Shown piece after piece: positions 45,547 to 54,564 of a stretch of DNA of 64,000 nucleotides; positions within the stretch are counted from its first letter, which is position 1; each line of letters opens with the position of its first letter. Source of the DNA: Erwinia mallotivora (GTDB lineage: Bacteria; Pseudomonadota; Gammaproteobacteria; Enterobacterales; Enterobacteriaceae); the NCBI RefSeq assembly GCF_000590885.1, contig NZ_JFHN01000051.1:17322-81321 (forward strand). Direction: 5' to 3'. Under the pieces are notes generated by a model. The model saw nothing but the letters and a program-made list of their open reading frames with translations. It was not told the origin of the DNA and searched no databases. The position numbers and the translations under genes were made by a program.

Positions 45547-46665
45547 TCAGAACTGGTAAACCAGACCCAGGGCGACAACATCGTCAGTGTTGATGCCAGC
45601 GCTGTTGGTGAAGTTGTTATCATCCAGCAGGTTGATCTGGTAGTCGACATAGGTAGACATGTTTTTGTTGAAGTAGTAAGTGGCACCTACATCAACATAT
45701 TTTTTCAGGTTTTGCGAACCAAAGCCCTGGATATCAGTACCACGGGAACTGACGAAAGCCAGAGAAGGACGCAGACCGAAGTCAAACTGATACTGCGCGA
45801 CCAGTTCCCAGTTATCTGCTTTGTCAGCATAACCGTAAACGGCATCATCACTCGAACCAAAGCGGGTCGCGTTGTAAGAGCGGGTGTACATTGCGGCAAG
45901 ATAGATGTTGTTCGCATCGTATTTCAGACCACCCGTATAGGCTGTCGCTTTGTCACCACGTCCAAGAATGCCAGAAGTCCCCGCCGTGCCACCATTTTGC
46001 TCAGTAGTACGATCGGAGCTGAACATTGCAGCACCAATGCCAAAGCCAGAACCGAGATCATAAGTAGTGGAAAGTCCCCAACCATCACCGTTCTGACCGA
46101 GCACATCACGCCCGTTAGGCGATTCGGTTGCGCTGCTGTTTTTGCCCTGATACTGCACTGCAAAATTCCAGCCATCGACCAGGCCAAAGAAGTTGTTGTT
46201 ACGATAGGTGGCCAGACCATTTCCACGCTGGAACATAAATTGATCCGCACCGTAGGTATCGCCACCGAATTCTGGCAGCACATCGGTCCATGCTCCAATG
46301 TCATAGGCCACGCCGTAGTTACGGCCGTAGTCGAAGGAGCCACCATCGCCAAATTTCAGACCAGCAAATCCGACACGGGTAAAGCTGTTCGCCGTGCCTT
46401 CAGATTCTGCGCTGTTTAACGCCGCCTGGTATTCCCACTGACCGTAACCAGTCAGCTGATCGCTAACCTGGGTTTCACCTTTGAAACCAAAACGAACATA
46501 GGACTGGTCACCATTAGCGCCATCATTGTCAGAGAAGTAATGCAAACCATCGACTTTGCCAAACAGGTCAAGTTTATTGCCATCTTTATTATAGATTTCA
46601 GCCGCACCCGCAGAACCAGCGATCAGCATCGCCGGGATCATCAGGGAGAGAACGCGAAGTTTCAT
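45547..46665 (-). CDS. ompC: OmpC-type outer-membrane porin
   Basis: A 372-residue trimeric 16-strand general porin. The start at 46665 has GAGGG eight bases upstream and gives a signal peptide ending AGSAGA, then [19 protein letters not shown], the porin N-terminus; the C-terminus ends in VALGLVYQF with the final Phe needed for BAM recognition. The constriction loop region has PEFGGDTYG. Position between apbE and micF/rcsD matches E. coli ompC. The upstream region (46666-46986) is AT-rich and should carry OmpR sites; I did not assign individual ones. Confidence 0.93.
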   Translation of the reverse strand: MKLRVLSLMIPAMLIAGSAGAAEIYNKDGNKLDLFGKVDGLHYFSDNDGANGDQSYVRFGFKGETQVSDQLTGYGQWEYQAALNSAESEGTANSFTRVGFAGLKFGDGGSFDYGRNYGVAYDIGAWTDVLPEFGGDTYGADQFMFQRGNGLATYRNNNFFGLVDGWNFAVQYQGKNSSATESPNGRDVLGQNGDGWGLSTTYDLGSGFGIGAAMFSSDRTTEQNGGTAGTSGILGRGDKATAYTGGLKYDANNIYLAAMYTRSYNATRFGSSDDAVYGYADKADNWELVAQYQFDFGLRPSLAFVSSRGTDIQGFGSQNLKKYVDVGATYYFNKNMSTYVDYQINLLDDNNFTNSAGINTDDVVALGLVYQF

Positions 46666-46986
46666 TTTATTGCCCTCTGGTTGTAATGCATTAATTTGCC
46701 ACTGCACACTGAACGTTGAAAATTCAGTCATGAATTTCATGTTAATGAGAGAAAAGTAATTATCCATAAAGAAAATGATACCAAATTTCCGATTGTGTTT
46801 CAGAACGCAAATTAAATATTTCATTTTGTTAATAAGGGGGAACTTTTGACCAGCACATATTGACAAAAACAGAGCACCAATTGTCAAAATATTAAAAAAT
46901 ACATATTTTACATGCAGTTATCTCGCGCGAATTTTTGAGCACTGAATGATAAAAATAAGTGATGCTCAGTGAGATAGAATAGCCCC

Positions 46987-47082
46987 GCTATCATCATTTT
47001 ATTTCATTATTACCTTCATTCACCCCGAATGAGTTATTTCACTTTATATTCCCTGCCGGACCTGATGTCCGGTTTTTTTTTT
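46987..47082 (+). ncRNA. micF: MicF antisense regulatory RNA
   Basis: The 5' end GCTATCATCATT is that of E. coli MicF, the following AT-rich part is similar (TTATTTCATTATTACCTTCATTCA), and it ends in a CCGGAC / GTCCGG hairpin with ten T. It lies divergent from the porin gene, before rcsD, as in E. coli. MicF base-pairs with the ompF start region through Hfq and blocks translation. The complement of its 5' part also shares AATAAAATGA with the start of the local porin mRNA, so self-locus control is possible. Confidence 0.88.
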
Positions 47083-48092
47083 GACAAGCTGAATATTTGT
47101 CAGATTATGTAAAGGCAACCTGAAGTGCTGAAATAATTTATCAATAAATAACAGCCATCTCTTTTTTAACATCAGCAAGGCACCACAACTGCCGGATTTC
47201 CATTCCATTAATAAATCGGGTGTTGATGCAGTCTTATTTTCAGCAAGTCCGGAAAATTTTAAGTCCTTACAACGTATTAACCGATAATATCTGAGTGTGT
47301 TTATTTCTGATTTTCTTACCGAATAAATGCAGCCACAACTGATTTGTCCGGCAGTTCATCTGCATTACTGGTGATTTGGCTTTCAGCCTGACGGCCAGTA
47401 TCTCCCCGGGCTGCCTGAATGGTGAGATGAAAATTCGCAAAGCGTTCATCAATGCCTGTGTCACCATTCAGCACCATCCATGCCTGTTAAGGAATGAAGA
47501 CAGTGCACGTTTTAGCGCTCTGTTGTGGGACGTTGTCTGTAAAAGTGATGTTAAAGCAAGAAAATTTATTAACCGTGTTGTTTTCAGGCATTAATTATTG
47601 ACAGGCCAGATGTGCAAAGGGCTGAGGCGATAACCAGCATGCTTAATTTGCAGGCTAAACTTCTTTAAATTCGTTAATTGTGATAAAAGTAGCGGTAATC
47701 ATAACAGGTCCAGTAACGAAAACGATGACAACACCGGATGCACAACAATTTAATCACCGCGCAGATGTTTACCATCCTTTCACCAGCGCGGTCTTTCATC
47801 GCTGGTGCAGCAGGTTTGAAACGTCGATTTTCTCCGCGACACAAAGGTCGACAGGAATGGATTCGTTGACTCATATCCTGCTTCAATGTGATGGGAAGTC
47901 ATAAACCATGTCGAATCACGGTTTTTTTTCCTCCATGACATCCACTGAGTATGCAGGTATTCTCGCCATCCCGACACTGACAGAATCTGTTATTCAGTGG
48001 TAATGCCCGACGATGATCCTGAGCGCCATCAGCGTATTTCTGCGGGTCGCCAACGCCTGGCCGTCATTACATTCACAGGGGTAAGTTACACT
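47083..48092. other. Intergenic region micF-rcsD (about 1 kb)
   Basis: No firmly supported gene. One tentative 55-codon frame at 47427-47594 (MKIRKAFINACVTIQHH..., GGTGAG upstream) has no family. Other frames lack signals. In E. coli this gap is much shorter, so the stretch may be remnant or regulatory DNA. Confidence 0.4.
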
Positions 48093-50747
48093 ATGTTGTC
48101 ATACAAATTCCCTTTGAAGTCAGGCAACATCACCCATTTTTTTGTGATGTTTATTCTGCTGGTGCTGCTTGGCTCAGGGTTTATGATCCACAACGCAGTT
48201 AATGCCTGGTTAATGGATAAACGCTATGCGATGGCAGACATTGCCCATGCAATGCAAAAGCGTATCAACACCTATCGCTTTGCGACCTGGCAGATTTATG
48301 AAAACCTTGCCGCCAGCGCAACTGGCGCTCCATCAGGGAGCCTTCAGGAAACCCGCCTGCGTCCGGATGTTTACTACCTGGAGAAAACCCGCCGCAAAAC
48401 CGAATCTCTTATTTTCGGCTCTCATGACGGTGGCACGCTGGACATGACGCTGCGTATGTCCAACTATCTGGATACGCTGTGGGGTGCTGAAAACAGTACC
48501 TGGTCAATGTATTTTCTGGACGGGCAGGATAACAGCCTGATTCTCATCTCAACGCTGCCATTAAAGGATATGGCAACCCGTTATAAAGAGAGTGCAATCA
48601 GTAATATTGTTGACTCCCGCCGTGCCGAAATGCTGCAACAGGCTAATGCGCTGGACGAGCGCGAAAGCTTTTCACCACTGCGGCGTTTTACCTGGCAAAA
48701 CGACCACTATTTTACCGTTCGTACCACTTTTAATCAGCCGGGACATCTGGCAACGGTGGTGGCATTTGATTTGCCTGTCAACGATCTCATTCCGCTTAAT
48801 ATGCCGCTGGAAAACTTCCAGCTTAAACAGGATAACAGCGGGACGAACGAGAATTCTGACAGCAATGAGGCCAGTAGTAGCACCAGCGTCTCGCTGATGA
48901 ATCCTAACGTGGAAGTTTCCGCTTCGCTGACCAGCACCCCACTTCAGCTCATCTATCGTGTCCCGATCACCGGTCTGATTATGGATACCTTGCATAATCT
49001 GATGTGGCCACTGCTGACCAATCTGGTGCTGGTGCTGTTGTCGCTGTGCGGGTTGTTTCTGTCGCGTCAGCAATCGCTTCGGCCCAGTGAAAATCAGAGT
49101 GCTGAACTGGATTCACTGCGTGTATTAAATGAAGAGATTGTTGGCAGCCTGCCCGTAGGCCTGCTGGTTTATGACTTCTCCAGCAATCGCACTATCATCA
49201 GTAACAAGATTGCTGAACATCTGTTGCCACACCTGAATCTGCAAAAAATCATCAATATGTCCGACCAGCACCAGGGCGTACTCCAGGCGACGGTAAATAA
49301 TGAAGTTTATGAAATCCGTCATGCCCGCAGTGTGATCTCACCGAACACGCAATTGTTTATGATGCGCGATCAGGATCGTGAACTGCTGGTGAACAAGAAA
49401 TTGCAGAAAGCCCAGCAAATACTGGATAAAAATCATCAGACTCGTCAGCAACTGTTACAAAACCTTGGCCATGCGCTTAATCGTCCATTGCACAACGTCA
49501 TCAGTCTGCTTCAGCAACTCAGTCACACTCAGCACTCTGAGAATATCAGCGATGCTCTGGAAGAATCCCAGGGACTGAGCCGTCTGGTAGACGACATTGT
49601 TCTGCTCAACCGGCTGGAAACCCATGAATGGGCACCGGACGCCGGTGCTTTCAATATGCAAACCGTGCTGGACGAACTGGTGACAGAAGCTCTGCCCTCT
49701 TTGCGCCGTAAAGGGTTGAGACTGCTGGTGAATAACCGGCTGAGCATGGATGAAAATCGCTTTAGTGACCGGCGAGCACTATACAAAATACTGAACACAC
49801 TCTTGCATTATGCCATCACCACCACCGCATGGGGACGAATCACCATTGAAGTGAGCCATCCTCAGGACCGTCCGGACGCGTTGATAATTGAAATTGTCGA
49901 TACTGGTGCAGGCCTGACGGTGGATGAGCTGGGTAATGCCGATTTCCCATTCCTTGGTGAAACCAGTCAGGATCGCTTCAGTCAGGCTTCGGGACTCTCT
50001 CTTTTCCTGATCAAACAGCTTTGTAAACAGCTGAGCGGTCAACTGGACATTATTGCCCGACCAGACATAGGTACACGCTTCACCGTCCAGATACATGCTC
50101 CGCAGGAGTTACAGCAACCGCAGGAAGAGAAGTTGCTGGAGGGTCTGACCACACTGATTGATATCTCAGTGGACGACGTCAGAAAAATCGTGGTTCGCCA
50201 GCTTGAAAACTGGGGAGCCAGTTGCATTACCCCGGATGAACGTTTTTCCGGGCAGGATCACGATGTTCTGATCACTGATGAACCGGCGAATGTCACGCCG
50301 TGGTCGTTATTGCTCACGGACGATGAATCAGGCTATACCGCGCTCTCCCGTAATCAGTTCAGAGTCAATTTCAACCTCAGTAACGCAATGCAGGACGCAT
50401 TACTGCAACTGATTGAACAACAACTGGCCCTGGATGAAACAGTTGAAGAACAGGACATGGCCCAGCTATTTTCGCCGGGTTACTTCCAGCTCTTTGTCGA
50501 TACAGTACCAGACGATGTGAAGAGATTGTATAATGAAGCGGCCGAGGGAGATTTGAGTTCGCTTGCTCAAACCGCGCATCGCCTGAAAGGCGTGTTTGCC
50601 ATGCTTAATTTGACACCAGGCAAGCAGCTCTGTGAGACGTTAGAACAGCACATTACAGAGTGTGACATTTCAAACATTAAAAATACCACCAGTGAGATTG
50701 ACAGCTACGTCAATGAACTGTTGCAGCAAGGTAACCAAATAATATGA
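48093..50747 (+). CDS. rcsD: RcsD, phosphotransfer protein of the Rcs phosphorelay
   Basis: The start at 48093 (MLSYKFPLKSGNITHFF) has AGGGG ten bases upstream and gives 884 residues, near the E. coli 890; a longer frame from 47997 would add 32 unlike residues. Two membrane helices (about 15-38 and 300-320) enclose a periplasmic domain (KRYAMADIAHAMQKR, LIFGSHDGGTLDMT). A degenerate histidine-kinase-like region, the ABL domain and a C-terminal HPt domain follow; the phosphorylated His is in QTAHRLKGVFAML (about 835). It passes phosphate from RcsC to RcsB in envelope-stress and capsule control. Its stop overlaps rcsB. Confidence 0.95.
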   Translation: MLSYKFPLKSGNITHFFVMFILLVLLGSGFMIHNAVNAWLMDKRYAMADIAHAMQKRINTYRFATWQIYENLAASATGAPSGSLQETRLRPDVYYLEKTRRKTESLIFGSHDGGTLDMTLRMSNYLDTLWGAENSTWSMYFLDGQDNSLILISTLPLKDMATRYKESAISNIVDSRRAEMLQQANALDERESFSPLRRFTWQNDHYFTVRTTFNQPGHLATVVAFDLPVNDLIPLNMPLENFQLKQDNSGTNENSDSNEASSSTSVSLMNPNVEVSASLTSTPLQLIYRVPITGLIMDTLHNLMWPLLTNLVLVLLSLCGLFLSRQQSLRPSENQSAELDSLRVLNEEIVGSLPVGLLVYDFSSNRTIISNKIAEHLLPHLNLQKIINMSDQHQGVLQATVNNEVYEIRHARSVISPNTQLFMMRDQDRELLVNKKLQKAQQILDKNHQTRQQLLQNLGHALNRPLHNVISLLQQLSHTQHSENISDALEESQGLSRLVDDIVLLNRLETHEWAPDAGAFNMQTVLDELVTEALPSLRRKGLRLLVNNRLSMDENRFSDRRALYKILNTLLHYAITTTAWGRITIEVSHPQDRPDALIIEIVDTGAGLTVDELGNADFPFLGETSQDRFSQASGLSLFLIKQLCKQLSGQLDIIARPDIGTRFTVQIHAPQELQQPQEEKLLEGLTTLIDISVDDVRKIVVRQLENWGASCITPDERFSGQDHDVLITDEPANVTPWSLLLTDDESGYTALSRNQFRVNFNLSNAMQDALLQLIEQQLALDETVEEQDMAQLFSPGYFQLFVDTVPDDVKRLYNEAAEGDLSSLAQTAHRLKGVFAMLNLTPGKQLCETLEQHITECDISNIKNTTSEIDSYVNELLQQGNQII

Positions 50748-51394
50748 ATAACTTGAACGTAATCATTGCCGATGATCATCCAATCGTGCTGTTCGGCATT
50801 CGTAAATCGCTCGAACAGATCGAATGGGTCAATGTTGTGGGTGAATTCGAAGATTCCACGGCGTTAATCAACAGCCTGTCAAAACTTGATGCCAATGTAC
50901 TGATTACTGACCTGTCGATGCCGGGCGAAAAATACGGCGACGGCATCACCCTGATCAAATATATCAAGCGTCACTACCCTGACCTGTCGATTATTGTGCT
51001 GACGATGAACAATAATCCGGCCATTCTCAGTGCCGTTCTGGACCTGGATATCGAAGGGATCGTGCTGAAACAAGGTGCCCCAACCGATCTGCCAAAAGCG
51101 CTGGCTGCCCTGCAAAAAGGCAAAAAGTATACGCCTGAAAGCGTGGCAAAACTGCTGGAAAAAATCAGTGCGGGTGGCTATGGCGACAAGCGTTTATCGC
51201 CTAAAGAGAGTGAAGTACTGCGTCTGTTTGCCGAAGGTTTCCTGGTGACAGAAATTGCCAAGAAGCTGAACCGCAGCATTAAAACCATCTCCAGCCAGAA
51301 AAAATCAGCGATGATGAAACTGGGCGTGGATAACGATATTGCGCTGCTGAACTATCTCTCGTCAGTCAGCACAATGCCTGTCGATAAAGACTGA
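50744..51394 (+). CDS. rcsB: RcsB, response regulator of the Rcs phosphorelay
   Basis: A 216-residue regulator. The receiver domain has the acidic pair in IADDHP and the phospho-acceptor Asp in LITDLSMPG (Asp56); the C-terminal LuxR-type HTH reads LSPKESEVLRLFAEG (about 149) and NRSIKTISSQKKSAM. It controls capsule, motility and many envelope genes, alone or with RcsA, GadE or BglJ. The ATG overlaps the rcsD stop (ATGA). A bidirectional terminator separates it from convergent rcsC. Confidence 0.97.
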   Translation: MNNLNVIIADDHPIVLFGIRKSLEQIEWVNVVGEFEDSTALINSLSKLDANVLITDLSMPGEKYGDGITLIKYIKRHYPDLSIIVLTMNNNPAILSAVLDLDIEGIVLKQGAPTDLPKALAALQKGKKYTPESVAKLLEKISAGGYGDKRLSPKESEVLRLFAEGFLVTEIAKKLNRSIKTISSQKKSAMMKLGVDNDIALLNYLSSVSTMPVDKD

Positions 51395-51410
51395 TTCCCC
51401 GGCAGGATAG

Positions 51411-51443
51411 AAAAAAGGCGAATGTTAAATTCGCCTTTTTTAT
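51411..51443. terminator. Bidirectional terminator between rcsB and rcsC
   Basis: AAAAAAGGCGAAT-GTTA-AATTCGCCTTTTTT is a symmetric stem with A and T flanks, lying between the two convergent genes. Confidence 0.92.
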
Positions 51444-51457
51444 TGCCAGAACGGTGC

Positions 51458-54313
51458 TCAGCTTTCTCTGCCCTTACGCACCCGCTCCGCGTAAAAGGCC
51501 AGCGTCTGCTGTAATGTATCCAGCGTGACCGGTTTCGACAGGCAATTATCCATTCCCGCCTCCATGCAACGCTGCTTCTCTTCGGCCAACGCATTGGCGG
51601 TAACACCCACAACCGGAAAAGTCAGTCCAAGCTGACGCAACCGTTGTGTCAGGCGATATCCGTCCATATTTGGCATGTTCACATCGGTCAGCACGATGTC
51701 AAATTCGTGACGACTCAACACATTAAGGGCATCCACGCCATCCTGGGCGGTTTTCACCCGGTAGCCCAGAGTTCCTAACTGATCGGAAAGTAGCATCCGA
51801 TTAATTGGATGGTCATCTACCACCAGAATCAGAATGTCTTCATTGCTGGCGCTCTGCTCTTCCGTCTCCGGTAGCCCCGGCAACAGGTCGGGCATACTGA
51901 CATCAACCCGGTAGATTCGGCCCAACAGCACCGGCAGCTCATGGGGTGTGGTGGTGCCATAAATCCAGCGTCCGCAGATCACCTCAAGCGGGCCGTCATT
52001 ATGGCTGCCGTCAAAGCGGATAACCGCGCGCACCGTTTGCTGAGTCTGGAAGTCATAATCGGTCACGATGACATCATCATGACCACACTGAGCACCCTCT
52101 TCCAGCCGCAATACGTTGATACCGTGTTGCTGCAACAATTTATGCAGGAACGTCGACAGCGTGTCATTCCGCAATTCCAGCCAGCATGTCCTGCCATGTA
52201 GCCCCTCATGCAGCACCGGCGTCATTATCTGACTGTTATACAATGGAATGCGCACCACAAACTGGCTGCCCATTCCCGGCTCCGAATCCACTTCAATATC
52301 ACCGTCCATCATATTAATCAGCTTTTCACAGATAGCCAGCCCCAGGCCAGTGCCATGAAAATTACGCTGAACCCCAGTTCCTACCTGGAAAAAAGGATCA
52401 AACAGTCGGGGAATTTCTTTTGCCGGGATGCCCACACCGGTATCACGCACACAGAAAACCAGGTAGCCGTCCCTGATGTAGGATTGCAGGATGATACCGC
52501 CGGTGTGGGTGAATTTGATGGCGTTGTTCAGCAAATTGGAAATGACCTGTTGCAGGCGAAGCGGATCGCCATCCAGGGTGACCGGCACATCACTGTCAAT
52601 AAAGCACCACAGCGTCAGCCGTTTCTTCACCACCATTGCCAGATAGCTGGAGGCGATATGGGTAATCACCTCACGCGGGGAAAATTCTCGGGGTTCAATT
52701 CGCAGCTGTTCCGATTCGATTTTAGAAAAATCAAGAATATCGCTAATGATCTTCAGTAACAGGCTGGAGGAGTTGTTTATCGCGGTGACCAGCGACTCCA
52801 CGCCTTTAGGTAGCGATTTGGTTTGCAACAGGTCGAGATTACCAATAATGCCATACAGCGGGGTGCGCAGCTCGTGACTGACCGTGGCGAGAAACATCGA
52901 TTTCGACTGGCTGGCCTGTTCTGCGGCCTGTGCCATCTCCTGAAGTGACTCTTCCATTTTCACCCTGGCACTGACATCCACCAGCACACAAATTGCCACG
53001 TTTTCATTGCGATAGCGCGAATGAACAAAACTGATTTGCAGGTTAGTATTACTGCCGGTCAGGACATCGACAAAATTTACCTGCTGACCACAAATGATTT
53101 CGGTCAACCGCTGCCGGTCTTCCTGCGTCAGCATACTGAGATAATTATGCGCCAGCTCATTACTGAGGATATTGGTGCCGTCGCTGGTGCGTAAAATACA
53201 AATCCCCACCGGCGCGGAAGCAACAATTTTGCGGTTGAATTGTTCATGTTCTTCCAGACGCTGCGCATTATCTTCCGCAGGCAGGAACATACGTCGTTCA
53301 AATAACCAGGCAAAAGTGAACAGGAAAATCGCACTGATCACATTCAGCAAAATGGCATTGATGATCAGCATTTTCAGCTTCTCGACCAAATCGCTGGTCT
53401 GAACAGAGTAGACTACGGTCAGAGAAGACGGCGTCAGCGTCTTTTTCATCACCAGCTGCTTATAGCCGTTAATGTAGCCAAACCAGCTACTGTCATCCGG
53501 CAGGTCATCAAGTGAAATACGCTCCCCCATGCGAGAAGAAGACATAATCCGTTGATTATTCGCATCAAGTAATATAGCGGTGGCCGGGAACGAGCCGGGC
53601 GCAATAAAGTCTTCCAGCCTGATGGTCTGCTCAATCCCCAACAGCGCCGCCATCCTGCTGACCACATATACCGGGGTCAACATGTAGTAGTAACCGACGC
53701 CGGGCTGACCTGATGGCACCACCCAGAAGATACTGTTTTTACGCTCTTCGCCATTGGCATTTCGGTATTTGAGGATATGTTCCTGTAGTGACTTCAACGC
53801 ATGGCCACGATCAACAGAAGCATTGCCCACGCCAAAATCTGCCAGACACAGACTCTCCCCTCCTACAAAAAATACCCGGTTCAGCTCATAAGCTGATGAG
53901 AAATTGTCTTTCCAGTAGCGCAGAAAATAGCTCAGTGACTCCAGTGAGTTACGCCACATACTGCTCATGGTCCCACAATCTGAATCGGAATAAAGCGGGT
54001 AAAACTGAGGAAGAGTATTTTTACCAGGAAACATGCCGTTCAGCACATCAAGGCCGTTGGCGGAAGCGTTAAGGCGATTTTCAGCGATGAACTTAAGCTC
54101 ACGGGTAACGTCAGCCGAGTGAGTGATGTACCACTGCACCTGCTCAACGTTAGCGTTAAACTCCTGGCGCACCTGCCCTTCTTTCTCGTGCAGTACATTA
54201 ATAATATAAAATGTCGTCAGCAATGCGCCCAACGTCCAGAGCATTAGCGCCAGCGCACGAAACAGATAGCGGGAGATCCGCAACGTGGTTCTGAAGGAGA
54301 CTAAGTATTTCAA
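51458..54313 (-). CDS. rcsC: RcsC, hybrid sensor kinase of the Rcs phosphorelay (TTG start)
   Basis: The best start is TTG at 54313, six bases after AGGG; it gives 951 residues opening with KYLVSFRTTLRISRYLFRAL, the family N-terminus, and fits the E. coli length of 949. ATG 54406 adds unlike sequence. Domains: membrane helix (about 20-40), periplasmic domain, second helix (about 315), PAS-like region, HisKA with TVSHELRTPLYG (His about 479), HATPase (GTGLGLAICEKL), ABL domain and receiver with VLTDVNMPNMDGY (about 875). It phosphorylates RcsD and is convergent with rcsB. Confidence 0.94.
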   Translation of the reverse strand: MKYLVSFRTTLRISRYLFRALALMLWTLGALLTTFYIINVLHEKEGQVRQEFNANVEQVQWYITHSADVTRELKFIAENRLNASANGLDVLNGMFPGKNTLPQFYPLYSDSDCGTMSSMWRNSLESLSYFLRYWKDNFSSAYELNRVFFVGGESLCLADFGVGNASVDRGHALKSLQEHILKYRNANGEERKNSIFWVVPSGQPGVGYYYMLTPVYVVSRMAALLGIEQTIRLEDFIAPGSFPATAILLDANNQRIMSSSRMGERISLDDLPDDSSWFGYINGYKQLVMKKTLTPSSLTVVYSVQTSDLVEKLKMLIINAILLNVISAIFLFTFAWLFERRMFLPAEDNAQRLEEHEQFNRKIVASAPVGICILRTSDGTNILSNELAHNYLSMLTQEDRQRLTEIICGQQVNFVDVLTGSNTNLQISFVHSRYRNENVAICVLVDVSARVKMEESLQEMAQAAEQASQSKSMFLATVSHELRTPLYGIIGNLDLLQTKSLPKGVESLVTAINNSSSLLLKIISDILDFSKIESEQLRIEPREFSPREVITHIASSYLAMVVKKRLTLWCFIDSDVPVTLDGDPLRLQQVISNLLNNAIKFTHTGGIILQSYIRDGYLVFCVRDTGVGIPAKEIPRLFDPFFQVGTGVQRNFHGTGLGLAICEKLINMMDGDIEVDSEPGMGSQFVVRIPLYNSQIMTPVLHEGLHGRTCWLELRNDTLSTFLHKLLQQHGINVLRLEEGAQCGHDDVIVTDYDFQTQQTVRAVIRFDGSHNDGPLEVICGRWIYGTTTPHELPVLLGRIYRVDVSMPDLLPGLPETEEQSASNEDILILVVDDHPINRMLLSDQLGTLGYRVKTAQDGVDALNVLSRHEFDIVLTDVNMPNMDGYRLTQRLRQLGLTFPVVGVTANALAEEKQRCMEAGMDNCLSKPVTLDTLQQTLAFYAERVRKGRES

Positions 54314-54493
54314 ACGAAACCCTATAGAGCGGCTGACTATCGACCAATTTGATCCCAATACAGTACCGCCAGAACTGCAAAAAAGCCAGCCAACCACCCC
54401 TTGCACAGAGAGAAAAGTCTCTGCTCCAGGGAGTGTCCTGCCTGGACTGATAAAGACAGACTCGCTTTTCCGTCAGCCCGCTCAGCCAGAAAG

Positions 54494-54532
54494 AAAAACC
54501 CCCGGTCAGCAGTGTACTGACCGGGGGTTTTC
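54494..54532 (-). terminator. gyrA terminator
   Basis: A 13-bp perfect GC-rich stem (AACCCCCGGTCAG / CTGACCGGGGGTT) with a 7-base loop, with T on the minus-strand exit side (CTTTTTC..). It lies 30 bp after gyrA. Confidence 0.92.
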
Positions 54533-54564
54533 AGCGGTGACAGAAGGTTCAGAAATGCCGGAAA

